Shown: positions 8,777 to 17,600 of the stretch, piece by piece
Layout: each line of letters starts with the position of its first letter
Numbering within the stretch: the first letter of the stretch is position 1
NCBI RefSeq assembly: GCF_037201965.1
Contig: NZ_CP147518.1
Span: forward strand, 3,527,001-3,591,000
Direction of reading: 5' to 3'
Length of the DNA: 64,000 nt
DNA from: Spirosoma sp. SC4-14
GTDB lineage: Bacteria > Bacteroidota > Bacteroidia > Cytophagales > Spirosomataceae
Program-made: the position numbers and the translations under genes
Notes under the pieces: model-generated
What the model was told of the DNA's origin: nothing
Databases searched by the model: none
Seen by the model: only the letters and a program-made list of their open reading frames with translations

Positions 8777-10458
8777 GTACAATTGACTGGGGCGTATTAA
8801 TTGCAACGTTATTGGGAGTTATTGTTTATGGTGTAGTCCGGAGTCGGAATAGTCGAAGTATGGACGACTATCTGCTGGCCGGGCAATCATTACCGTGGTA
8901 TCATGTTGGCCTATCGGTCATGGCAACGCAGGCGAGCGCAATCACTTTCCTTTCTGCTCCGGGGCAAGGTTTCAGCGATGGAATGCGTTTTGTGCAATTC
9001 TATTTTGGATTGCCGCTGGCCATGGTTGTGCTCTCGGTTACATTCGTACCTATTTTTCATAAACTGAAAGTATTTACCGCTTATGAATACCTCGAAAGCC
9101 GTTTCGATACCCGCGTTCGAACCCTGACGGCGGGGTTGTTTTTGCTCCAGCGCGGGCTGTCGACCGGTTTGTCGATTTATGCTCCCGCCATTATTCTATC
9201 GACCATTCTGGGGTGGAATATTTACTGGACCAACCTGCTTATGGGGGGAATTGTCCTGATTTATACGGTTTCGGGCGGTACGAAAGCTATTTCCTATACG
9301 CATCTGCAGCAAATGGCAATTGTTACGTTTGCAATGGCGCTGGCTGGTTATCTGACGGTGAAATTTCTGCCCGATGGGGTTGGTTTTGTCGATGCGCTGC
9401 ATGTTGCCGGAAAAGCCGGGCGTATGAATCTGATCGACCTGAAGTTCGATGCGAACAGTCGCTATAATTTATGGTCAGGACTGATTGGTGGATTCTTTTT
9501 GCAATTGTCTTATTTCGGGACCGATCAGTCGCAGGTGGGCCGGTATTTGACGGGAGAAACAATTAGCCAAAGCCGCCTGGGGTTATTAATGAATGGTTTA
9601 CTGAAGGTGCCGATGCAGTTTCTGATTTTGTTGGTCGGAGTACTGGTTTTTGTGTTTTACCAGTATAATCCGTCTCCCGTATTTTTTAATAAGCAGGAAA
9701 CCGAACGGCTGAAAAGTAGCCAATATGCGCAACCTTATCAGATCGCTGAAATCAAACATCAGAACCTGACAGCCCAGCGCCAGCGAATAGTCGCCGATAT
9801 GCAGGCCGCTTTGCAGGCGCATGATGAAGTGGCTCAGGAAGCCGCTGTAGTTAACCTGCATCAAACCGACGAAGCCCTTAAAACGGTAAAGCAGGATGTG
9901 GTTAAGCTCATCCAAAAAAATAACCCGGCAGCCGATACGAATGATGTTAATTACATATTTCTGCGATTTGTGCTCGATTTTCTGCCGCATGGTCTCATTG
10001 GGCTACTGATTGCCGTGATCTTTAGTGCTTCAATGGGGTCAATTGCGGCTGCCTATAGTTCATTGGCATCAACAACGGTGGTTGATGTTTATAAACGATT
10101 AGTCAGAAACGATGGCGACGATGCGCATTATCTGAGTGTGTCGCGCTGGGCAACTGTTGGTTGGGGAATATTCTGTATTATAGTTGCCCAGTTTGCCAAT
10201 CAGTTGGGCAGTATGATCGAAGCTGTCAATATTCTGGGATCATTGTTCTATGGTGTTATACTGGGTGTTTTTGTGGTGGCATTCTATGTGAAGTCAATTG
10301 GTGGGCGGGCTACGTTCTGGGGAGCTCTTATTGCCGAAGTGTTTGTGGTGCTGAGCTGGTATCTGAATCTGACTGCCTTTTTGTGGCTGAACGTGATTGG
10401 ATGCCTGTTGGTTGTCGGGTTTGCCTGGCTACTGCAACAGGTGTTTCGTAACAATTGA
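8773..10458 (+). CDS. Sodium:solute symporter (SSS family)
   Basis: A 561-residue inner-membrane sodium-coupled transporter with about 13 predicted helices. It begins with the SSS signature region (SMDDYLLAGQSLPWYHVGLSVMATQASAITFLSAPGQGF), followed by AYEYLESRF and LSYFGTDQSQVGRYL, typical of the family. A charged, helix-rich insertion of about 95 residues (near 300-395: NKQETERLKSSQYA... to ...KNNPAADTNDV) separates two membrane segments and is probably cytoplasmic. Similar insertions occur in Bacteroidota members. The substrate (sugar, sialic acid, carboxylate) cannot be assigned. It is co-transcribed with the 41-residue protein and ends at a long inverted repeat. Confidence 0.9.
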   Translation: MSTIDWGVLIATLLGVIVYGVVRSRNSRSMDDYLLAGQSLPWYHVGLSVMATQASAITFLSAPGQGFSDGMRFVQFYFGLPLAMVVLSVTFVPIFHKLKVFTAYEYLESRFDTRVRTLTAGLFLLQRGLSTGLSIYAPAIILSTILGWNIYWTNLLMGGIVLIYTVSGGTKAISYTHLQQMAIVTFAMALAGYLTVKFLPDGVGFVDALHVAGKAGRMNLIDLKFDANSRYNLWSGLIGGFFLQLSYFGTDQSQVGRYLTGETISQSRLGLLMNGLLKVPMQFLILLVGVLVFVFYQYNPSPVFFNKQETERLKSSQYAQPYQIAEIKHQNLTAQRQRIVADMQAALQAHDEVAQEAAVVNLHQTDEALKTVKQDVVKLIQKNNPAADTNDVNYIFLRFVLDFLPHGLIGLLIAVIFSASMGSIAAAYSSLASTTVVDVYKRLVRNDGDDAHYLSVSRWATVGWGIFCIIVAQFANQLGSMIEAVNILGSLFYGVILGVFVVAFYVKSIGGRATFWGALIAEVFVVLSWYLNLTAFLWLNVIGCLLVVGFAWLLQQVFRNN

Positions 10459-10519
10459 ATGAATTAGCGATTGAGTGAACTTCATTCAGAAGCTACAATC
10501 AATCGCTAATTCACTCAAT
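10454..10519. repeat. Long inverted repeat between convergent genes
   Basis: Arms of 21 bp with one mismatch (10454-10474 and 10499-10519; core GAATTAGCGATTGA) around a 24-nt loop. It starts inside the last codon of the symporter gene and ends just before the convergent DUF2911 gene, so it can act as a two-way terminator. It is built of words similar to the element at 57163-57240. Confidence 0.75.
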
Positions 10520-10525
10520 GAAAAC

Positions 10526-11425
10526 CTAGGATTTCTTCTTGCCTTTCCCTTTTATAGTGGGAACGGCAGGGAGGTTAGCCGTATAGTCGGCAATGCTTTT
10601 TTCGATCCCCTCTTTAAAGAACGGGAAAACCGAATCATTTGACGATTGCCCGAGCGACAGGGCTTTCTGGGCCAGTGGCAGCGCTTCAGCGTACTTACCC
10701 ATTTTGGCCAGAATCTGTGATTTAATGTACAGATTGCGGAAATTTTCGCCCATTGAAACCGATTTGTCGATCCAGCCCAGTGCCTGATCCAGATTGCGAC
10801 CTTTCGACAGGTTATAATTGGCGGCTGCCTGCAATACGGCTGCATCATCGGGCTTGTCGGCTACAGCCTTATCAACATTAGCAGCTGCATTAGCTTCTAC
10901 ATCGACTTTCAGATCGGCACTGACTTTCACATCATCCCATAGAATATTCAGTTTGGTTGAGGCCTCGGTCAGATCACTAAAGCCGATTGTAAAGGTTTCA
11001 ACTTTTTCGCCACCCGTAGTTGGCTTAAGCTGAACCCGTAATACATCTTCTTCGGGTTTGTAGGTTTGTTCTGTAACAGACTTGTTGCTGCTAAAAATAA
11101 GCGTCCAGTCGTTTTTGTCGGGTATCGATAGGATGGCATAGCTGCCGGCCGGCAGGGTTTTGCCGTTGATCATCACATCGGTCGATGTAGTAAAGGCGGT
11201 AGCAGCATTGGCACCGGTCCGCCAGATTTTTCCCGTTGGAACAAACGCATCGGTAAACGGTGTCCGGCCTTTCAGGCTTGGCCGTGAATAATTAATCGTG
11301 AAATCAGTAGTTCCTACGGTTTGGGTTACGGTGGCGCCGGGGCTAGGCGAAGGCAGTTTAATTTGAGCGGTGGCTAATTGAGCGGCCAGAAGAAATGTGG
11401 ACGCTGAAAGTGCAAATTTGCGCAT
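10526..11425 (-). CDS. DUF2911 domain protein with TPR-like C-terminus
   Basis: A 299-residue exported protein starting MRKFALSASTFLLAAQLATA with a signal peptide cut before QIKLP. An earlier in-frame start (11494) would add residues ahead of this clear signal peptide and is rejected. The DUF2911 domain covers about residues 20-170 (VGTTDFTINYSRPSLKGR, IWRTGANAATAFTTSTDVMI, LPAGSYAILSIPDKNDWTLIF). The C-terminal third has helical TPR-like repeats (AVLQAAANYNLSKGRNLDQA, YIKSQILAKMGKYAEALPLA), and the protein ends KGKGKKKS. DUF2911 is common in Bacteroidota and has no assigned reaction. Location is periplasm or outer surface. Confidence 0.85.
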   Translation of the reverse strand: MRKFALSASTFLLAAQLATAQIKLPSPSPGATVTQTVGTTDFTINYSRPSLKGRTPFTDAFVPTGKIWRTGANAATAFTTSTDVMINGKTLPAGSYAILSIPDKNDWTLIFSSNKSVTEQTYKPEEDVLRVQLKPTTGGEKVETFTIGFSDLTEASTKLNILWDDVKVSADLKVDVEANAAANVDKAVADKPDDAAVLQAAANYNLSKGRNLDQALGWIDKSVSMGENFRNLYIKSQILAKMGKYAEALPLAQKALSLGQSSNDSVFPFFKEGIEKSIADYTANLPAVPTIKGKGKKKS

Positions 11426-11488
11426 GATTATAAACATAGATTGGAAAATTGACACAAATTGCAGCTTTTTTACATATAAAGCCAACTT

Positions 11489-12022
11489 ATGCATCGAAAA
11501 GCATTGCTTACCTTATTGAAAGAACATCATCCGGTCACAGCCGATGAAAAAGCCATGACTCAGGCCACCATTGAGTTTGTTGAAGCCAATCCTGCGTGTT
11601 TTGAACGAACTCTTCTCATTGGCCATATCACGGCATCGGCTTTGATTGTTAGCCCCGATCGGCAACAGGTAGTTTTAATTCATCACCGTAAACTCGACAG
11701 ATGGCTTCAGCCGGGCGGACATGCCGATGGTGATCCTGATAGTAGGGCTGTAGCCTTTCGCGAAGCTGAAGAGGAAACAGGGCTCACCTCGCTGAAACTG
11801 GTAAGCCCAGCAATCCTAGATGTTGATATACATCCCATTCCGGCCCGTGGCGATGTGCCGGAGCATCTTCATTACGATATTCGGTTTCTGTTCGAAGCCG
11901 ATCCGACGGAGCCCTTTAAGCTAAATGAAGAGGTCAAAGATGTGCAATGGGTGGCTCTCAATACAATTACTACACGAACGAATTCAGTGTCTGTCCTGAG
12001 AATGGTTCAAAAAATTAATTAA
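11489..12022 (+). CDS. Nudix hydrolase
   Basis: A 177-residue Nudix-fold protein. The Nudix box lies at about residues 75-98 (GGHADGDPDSRAVAFREAEEETGL). The REAEEETGL metal-binding half is intact, while the first conserved Glu is replaced by Pro, as seen in a subgroup with the GGHADGD signature. The N-terminal helices and ALIVSPDRQQVVLIHHRKLDRWLQPGG strand pair match this subgroup. Known for the family: hydrolysis of nucleoside diphosphates linked to another moiety. The exact substrate is not known. It is transcribed away from the DUF2911 gene across 63 nt. Confidence 0.85.
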   Translation: MHRKALLTLLKEHHPVTADEKAMTQATIEFVEANPACFERTLLIGHITASALIVSPDRQQVVLIHHRKLDRWLQPGGHADGDPDSRAVAFREAEEETGLTSLKLVSPAILDVDIHPIPARGDVPEHLHYDIRFLFEADPTEPFKLNEEVKDVQWVALNTITTRTNSVSVLRMVQKIN

Positions 12023-12101
12023 AAATTAATAGTTTATTCGCCAGGCAGTTTGTTTTATGACCAACCAGTAATGGATTCGATAAACTAAAACAAACAAGGC
12101 T

Positions 12102-12479
12102 ATGAAAACAGTGCTGAAATTGGTTGGTGGACTCATTCTGTTGGTTTTAATGAAGCCCGCTTTTGCGCAAGACCATCCTGTAGCATATATCGATCCGACG
12201 TATTCTACGCACAACTACAAACAGATGAATAAGGCTAGTGTAGCTCAGCATCTCGAGCATACATCGGGGGTCAGTGTGCCAGCAACTTCGGCAAAAGAGG
12301 CACTGTGGTCCGATTATAAACCCCAGGTTCGTCAGGGCGAATCGGATGGCGGTATCAATATCGATTACAAGGCTTCTACCGATATGGCAAGCTGGAATTA
12401 CAAAACCCAGCATGTTGTTCATGCCTCACATAGTATGCAGCCAAAGCATAAACATGAGCATCATCATAAGGCTGCCTGA
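12102..12479 (+). CDS. Small secreted protein with DPTYSTHNYK motif and His-rich tail (copy 1)
   Basis: A 125-residue protein with signal peptide MKTVLKLVGGLILLVLMKPA (cut after FAQ). The mature part is DHPVAYI, then DPTYSTHNYK, a helix-like NKASVAQHLE, a DYKPQV segment, GGINIDYKAS and WNYKTQHV. The tail is very rich in histidine (HASHSMQPKHKHEHHHKAA), which could bind metal; that is an inference. It is paralogous to the next gene (12834-13235): the DPTYSTHNYK block is identical and the order NK-A, DYK, GGI-x-x-D, NYK is kept. I do not recognise a named family. A terminator-like hairpin follows at 12506-12535, so the two copies are probably separate transcripts. Confidence 0.75.
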   Translation: MKTVLKLVGGLILLVLMKPAFAQDHPVAYIDPTYSTHNYKQMNKASVAQHLEHTSGVSVPATSAKEALWSDYKPQVRQGESDGGINIDYKASTDMASWNYKTQHVVHASHSMQPKHKHEHHHKAA

Positions 12480-12505
12480 AAACTTAAGTTTTTATGTGAC
12501 GTTAT

Positions 12506-12535
12506 CCAAAACCAGCTATAACCGGCTGGTTTTGG
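12506..12535 (+). terminator. Hairpin after small secreted protein copy 1
   Basis: Perfect 11-bp arms CCAAAACCAGC (12506-12516) and GCTGGTTTTGG (12525-12535) with an 8-nt loop, 26 nt past the stop at 12479. The following bases are only moderately T-rich. The rest of the 354-base gap 12480-12833 is AT-rich with no other gene visible, and holds the promoter of copy 2. Confidence 0.6.
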
Positions 12536-12777
12536 TGCTTCCTGATCGGCTTAGCCGGGGCTGTTTTTAACGGCAGACCTGGCTTGCGAATACTCAGAAA
12601 ATGATTGCCTGTGAAGGAATAAATAGCCCCAAAAAAAGTTTGGTGAAAATGTGATGAAGGGCGATTTTTATCTATAAACTAATGAAATTACCTTTTAAAC
12701 GTACTGTTTTTGCATAAATAACGCGTGTTTAGGTGAAAAATCGTAAAAACTATAAATATAGTAGTCAATTTCTTTGT

Positions 12778-12807
12778 TTTGTAAGTACGACAAAATTGAT
12801 AGTTTTG
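12778..12807 (+). promoter_or_regulatory. Promoter of small secreted protein copy 2
   Basis: TTTG at 12778-12781, an 18-nt spacer and TAGTTTTG at 12800-12807 form a near-ideal Bacteroidota -33/-7 promoter. The predicted start near 12812 leaves a leader of about 22 nt before the ATG at 12834 and excludes the upstream in-frame start at 12774. Confidence 0.65.
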
Positions 12808-12833
12808 CTGTACAACAAAACCATAGAATAGTT

Positions 12834-13235
12834 ATGAAATACACTCTGGGACTACTAGCTGGTCTGGCCTTGCTGGCTATAGCCGGGCCGACACAGGCGC
12901 AGGATAAACAGCAGTTGCGAAATGATCCAACATACTCGACACACAATTACAAACACCCAAACAAAGCCGCTGCTGCCCGTAAATGGGAGTCGAAAACGAA
13001 CGTTGCCGTCGAAGCTCCCGCTCCGAACGACGCTCGGCTGGCCGACTATAAAAAAGCAGTACCAAATGCTGAGCCAGTAGGCGGTATTACGGTTGATCAT
13101 ACACCCTCTGTAAGTCTGGCCGAGCGGAATTACAAGATTCAGCGCGTTGGCGAATACCGCAGCGCAACGGACGACCGTACGGCCAAACAGCGTAAACGTC
13201 ATTCAGATAGTACATCCGTGATTGGAAACGATTAA
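12834..13235 (+). CDS. Small secreted protein with DPTYSTHNYK motif (copy 2)
   Basis: A 133-residue protein with signal peptide MKYTLGLLAGLALLAIAGPT (cut after QAQ). The mature region carries DPTYSTHNYK, NKAAAARKWE, ADYKKAV, GGITVDH and ERNYKIQRVGEY, which aligns along most of its length with the neighbour at 12102-12479. It lacks the histidine-rich tail of copy 1 and ends instead in a charged, Ser/Thr/Arg/Lys-rich stretch (DDRTAKQRKRHSDSTS). The start at 12834 is set by the signal peptide and by the promoter at 12778-12807. The function is unknown. A small, abundant envelope or secreted protein is the most that can be inferred. Confidence 0.75.
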   Translation: MKYTLGLLAGLALLAIAGPTQAQDKQQLRNDPTYSTHNYKHPNKAAAARKWESKTNVAVEAPAPNDARLADYKKAVPNAEPVGGITVDHTPSVSLAERNYKIQRVGEYRSATDDRTAKQRKRHSDSTSVIGND

Positions 13236-13252
13236 CGGACGCCTGATATAGC

Positions 13253-13310
13253 TAACCAGATAAGCCTTCCAAAGGTGGCATTGCTATCTTTAGGAAGGTT
13301 TTTCTGGTTA
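13253..13310. terminator. Two-part hairpin between convergent genes
   Basis: Outer arms TAACCAGA (13253-13260) / TCTGGTTA (13303-13310) and inner arms CCTTCC (13265-13270) / GGAAGG (13293-13298), the latter followed by a T-run (GGTTTTTC). It lies between the stop codons of copy 2 and the convergent SDR gene. Confidence 0.6.
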
Positions 13311-13320
13311 TAGCCCTATC

Positions 13321-14133
13321 TCACATGGTCAGAAGACTCTTCATTTTCTTCTGAATCAGGTTTGTAGCATATTTTGGATTGAAACGATAGAGTAAATCCA
13401 GAAACCGGGCATCGCTGCCTACCGTTACTCTGAATTTATTTTTTTCAATTGCGTCCAAAATAATCTGAGCCGCTTTGGGAGCAGGTAACGGTTTAATTTT
13501 TGACTCGGAGGCTGAATTGCTGCTCGCTTTGGGTTTGCCTAATCCTGAGTTTTCAGTAATATTAGTGGCAATGGCGCCAGGAAATATGACCGTTACGTTA
13601 ACCTGTGTGTTTATCAATTCGGCATATAAACCCTCTGTAAAGAGCTTAACAGCCGCTTTGGCAGCCCCATAAATTGTTTGACCTGGTACGGACAGAAAAC
13701 CACCCATACTCGACACATTCGCAATATGAGCTTCGGGGCGCTCCAGGAAAAGAGGCAAAAAGGCTTTGGTCAGGTATAGCGTTCCGTAAAAATTAACATG
13801 CAGAACGCGATCGATCTCATCCATTGTTAATTCCTGAACAGGTTTAAAGGGCTGAATAATACCGGCATTATTGATTAAACCGTCTACTGCGCCAAAGTGA
13901 CCGACAACTGCCTGTGGTAATTGTCCGACCGCTTCTCTATCCGTAATATCGAGCGGAAATGCCATAAAGCATTTATGATCGTCACCGGCTAGTTGCTGCG
14001 TATCGTGGAGAGTATTGGGATGAATATCGACTCCGGCGACGTTAGCGCCTTTTTTTAGCAATTGCAAGGTTAGTTCGCGCCCAATACCGCTACCAGCACC
14101 CGTTACAACAAATGTTTTATTGGCTATTTGCAT
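13321..14133 (-). CDS. SDR family oxidoreductase
   Basis: A 270-residue short-chain dehydrogenase. Motifs: TGAGSGIG at about 12-19, NNAGIIQ near 90, Ser in IANVSSMGGF near 138 and YGAAKAAVKL (Tyr/Lys) near 152. The C-terminal extension (SDARFLDLLYRFNPKYATNLIQKKMKSLL) is longer than in the minimal SDR and resembles the membrane-peripheral DHRS/SDR subgroup acting on lipophilic substrates; this assignment is tentative. The substrate is unknown. It is preceded by a hairpin at 14157-14199 that separates it from the next gene upstream. Confidence 0.85.
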   Translation of the reverse strand: MQIANKTFVVTGAGSGIGRELTLQLLKKGANVAGVDIHPNTLHDTQQLAGDDHKCFMAFPLDITDREAVGQLPQAVVGHFGAVDGLINNAGIIQPFKPVQELTMDEIDRVLHVNFYGTLYLTKAFLPLFLERPEAHIANVSSMGGFLSVPGQTIYGAAKAAVKLFTEGLYAELINTQVNVTVIFPGAIATNITENSGLGKPKASSNSASESKIKPLPAPKAAQIILDAIEKNKFRVTVGSDARFLDLLYRFNPKYATNLIQKKMKSLLTM

Positions 14134-14156
14134 GATTAGTGTAGCTTAAGACGCAA

Positions 14157-14199
14157 CTTCCCGAAAGCTTAGAACAGATAGTTCTGCACTTTCGGGAAG
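14157..14199 (-). terminator. Hairpin downstream of the 126-residue secreted protein
   Basis: Perfect 11-bp arms CTTCCCGAAAG (14157-14167) and CTTTCGGGAAG (14189-14199), with a second small stem (AGAAC/GTTCT) in the loop. It lies 26 nt past the stop codon of the minus-strand gene at 14226-14606. Confidence 0.6.
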
Positions 14200-14225
14200 T
14201 GTTTTAAAGGCGTAAGACTGCCCGT

Positions 14226-14606
14226 TTAGCCTTCTTTAACCCGCAGGGCTTTCGCATCAAACATGCCCATCAGCGAGCCTTTCAAATTATCTTCATCCAC
14301 TTTTTCAAGATCCAGGTTCACATCGTAGCCTTGAGCCGTGAAATAGATGGTTATTTTATTGTCTGCTTCCTCAATTTTTGTGATCGGGATCGGTTCGGCA
14401 GACGCATCTGTTGGATTTTTTAACTCGCCGGTGAGCTTTCCATCTTTTCTGACCAGTTGAGTTAAAAATTTTGCGTCGCCATTGGGCGTGCCTGCCACCA
14501 GAATATCCCATTTAGCTGCAAAAAAATCGGAGGGTGTGGCTTGGGAAAAACCATTGTATGCAACTCCCAGCAATAAAAAGAACAGAAGTACGCTTACTTT
14601 TTTCAT
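14226..14606 (-). CDS. Small secreted protein, unknown function
   Basis: A 126-residue protein with signal peptide MKKVSVLLFFLLLGVAYNG (cut after FSQ). The mature part is predicted mostly beta: KWDILVAGTPNGDAKFLTQL, GKLTGELKNP, PIPITKIEEADNKITIYFT, NLDLEKVDEDNLKGSLMGMF. The pattern of a measured-strand motif followed by G-K-L-T-G-E resembles small lipocalin-like or DUF-type secreted proteins found beside sugar-active enzymes in Bacteroidota, but I cannot name a family. It is read in the same direction as the large ThuA/PQQ gene upstream, 43 nt after its stop codon, so the two may share a transcript and the protein may work with that enzyme. Confidence 0.7.
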   Translation of the reverse strand: MKKVSVLLFFLLLGVAYNGFSQATPSDFFAAKWDILVAGTPNGDAKFLTQLVRKDGKLTGELKNPTDASAEPIPITKIEEADNKITIYFTAQGYDVNLDLEKVDEDNLKGSLMGMFDAKALRVKEG

Positions 14607-14649
14607 AGTTAGAATTGGTTAGAAATGAAACAGGATTAGACTACAGAAG

Positions 14650-17600
14650 TTAATGTGTCGTAGAATCGAGAACGGCTTCAACGCCCATTACCACCATCAG
14701 GCTTCCGGCTGCTTTCGCCGGATTGACGAAGACCAGATACACATCGTGCGGCTTATTGTCGGCTGGAACGGGTAGCTTGACCGGAACACTCAATTGATTC
14801 GGCTTGAAGTCCATCTTGTCGGAAGGCTCCAGCATGGCCGATTCGCCAATGAGCTTGCCAGTTGGGCTATCCAGATGGGCTTCTACTTTACCCCCAATGG
14901 CATTGAGCTGAGGCTTGGGCGCTACTGCCAGAAGCCGAAACTCCGAAACGCCTGCCAGATCGACCTGCTTAATACCCATGTAAGCGCCTGATTTGGATGG
15001 AATGGCGAGATTATTACCTCCGAATGCCATTTTGTTGACGTTGTCGTAGGTATCGAAGCCATGGGGGTCCAGCATGGCATTGCGGAGCATAAACGTCTGT
15101 TCCGACCGGAGCGAAGGCAGTCCTTTCGCGCCTTTGTCTTCGTATGATGCCCGAACAATGTAAACGCCTTTGCCCTTGTCGCCCGCTGGAATTTTGGCGG
15201 TGTAGTTGCCCTTGGCAGGCAATGCGTTGGTCGCCGACTCGCTCGAAAGGCTCAGCACATACTTCACCATTTCGGAGGCATCGGCGGCCGAGAGTTGTGG
15301 GTGTGCCGACATAGGTGTTTCGCCCCATACGCCAGCCCCACCGGTAATCACTTTTTTGGTCAGCCGCTCCAGGGCTGAGTTGTCGCCTTTATACTTTTTC
15401 GCTACGTCAGCATAAGCCGGTCCAATCGACTTTTTGTTGATGCTATGACAGGCTTTACAGTCGCTGCCTTCAATCAGTTTTTTACCCGTTGTCAGTAAGG
15501 CACCCGCATCGGCCGACCGATGTCCCTGCGCAATAGCAACTTTATCAAAGCCTTCGGGCAGGTAATCGATAGTAACGGCTACGCGCTCAGGATCAATACC
15601 TTTGCCCAGGGTGCCATCTTCTTTATCACTCACCTTAACATCGTAGGCAAATGGCTTGTTGGCTACGTAGAACGACTTATTGGCCCCCGGCATCTCCAGA
15701 CTCAGAACGGGCGCTTCGTTGCCCACAGTAATATCCATCGACTGCGAAGCGGTGCCACCTTTGCCATCATTCACGGTCAGTGTGGCTTTATAAACGCCCA
15801 TTTTATCCAGCGTCAGGTTCGCATCGGGTGTGTTAATGACTTTGCTGTAGCCATTTTTCGACGTAACCTTCCAGGAATAGGTCAACGCATCGCCGTCGGC
15901 ATCTTCGGTTCCTTTCGAACTAAGTTTGAGCGCCAGCGGGGCCGATCCACCCATTTTATTGGCTACCATCTGTAACTGCGGCTTCCGGTTTCCACCGTTG
16001 TATTCGATCCGAATCAGGCGGGCATCGTCGTTGGCCGAGAACCAGCCAGAACCGTATTCGAGCATGTAGAGGTCACCATTCTCGGCAAATTCCATATCCA
16101 TCGGGTTGCTGAACTTGTAGCTCGGCATAAACCGCTCCATCGACACGTAGTTGCCTTCCTGGTCCATCATAACGGCCATGACCCAGCCTCGCATCCAGTC
16201 GTAGGTAATCAGCTTTTTGTCGTAGTAATTCGGGAATGCGTGAGGTGCCGCTTTAAAATCCTCGCTGTAGAAAACCGGTCCAGCCATGGCATTCCGGCCA
16301 CCGGCGCCCACCAGCGGGAACTCCGGCGACGCATCGTACGGATACCAGATAAATGCCTTTTGCGCGGGAGGCAGCACTTTCAAACCGGTGTTGTTGGGCG
16401 AGTTGTTGGTCGGTGCAGCCGCATCCCACTTTTCACCCGACTTACTGGCGGTAAAGTCGTATTTGTTATAGGCTTTGTTGTCGCCCACAAAATGCGGCCA
16501 GCCGAAGTTTCCGGCTTTACGAGCCTGCCCCACTTCGTCATGTCCGGCAGGGCCACGATTCGGATCGGGTTTGGCTGCATCAGGCCCCACTTCGCCCCAA
16601 TATACGTAGCCCGTTTTCTGGTCGACCGAAATGCGGAACGGGTTGCGGTGACCCATCGTGTAAATTTCCGGGCGGGTCTGGGCAGTGCCTTTAGGAAACA
16701 GATTACCGTCGGGAATGGTGTAGGTGCCGTTCGCTTCAGGATGGATGCGGATAATTTTACCGCGCAGGTCGTTCGTGTTGGCCGACGATTTCTGGGCGTC
16801 CCACGGGCCGCGACCTTCGCGCTCGTCGCTGGGGCTATACCCGTTTGATGCGTGCGGGTTGGTGTTGTCGCCTGTGGACAGATACAGGTTTCCGGCTCTA
16901 TCCCAGGCAATCGAACCACCCGTATGACAGCACTCTTCGCGCTGGGTCGGTACGTCGAGCAGTACTTTCTTCGAGTTCATATCCAGTTCATCGCCATTCA
17001 GTTCGAAGCGGGCCAGCACGTTTTTCGATTCTTCGGGAACCGAATAGTAGAGATAAATCCAGTGGTTCTGCGCAAAATTCGGGTCTTTATTCAGACCCAG
17101 CAGCCCATCTTCCCCCATCGATTCCTTACCTTCCTTATTGACGTATTTAATGCTGACCGGAATTTTGGTGATCGTTTTAAGTTCTTTGGTTTTGGTGTTA
17201 TACAAACGAACCTCACCTTTGCGCTGGATAAACAAAATTCGTCCGTCGCCCAGTACGCTCAGTTCCATCGGCTCATCCAGTTTTTCGGCTAGAACAACTT
17301 TCGAGAATCGGTTTTCTTCCGGCCGGGCTTTGGCAAAGTTTAGCGGTTTCGGGTTATCGCCACCCGTGGTGTACAGAATGCCCGACCAGAGGTGATTCAG
17401 AAACAACGGTTCCGAAAAGGTTTCGTCGGTATGCCCCATCGCTGTGTAAAAAGACCGTCCGCCGTCGAACTCCTGATGCCAGCTCATGGGGTGATTATCG
17501 CCGTTTTTGCCACCCTGATAGGTTTTTTCGTCGATTTTGAGCACGACGTTGAGCTTGGGTGAGATATTCCTGAAGCTGTAAAACTCGTCGGTGCGCTCAA

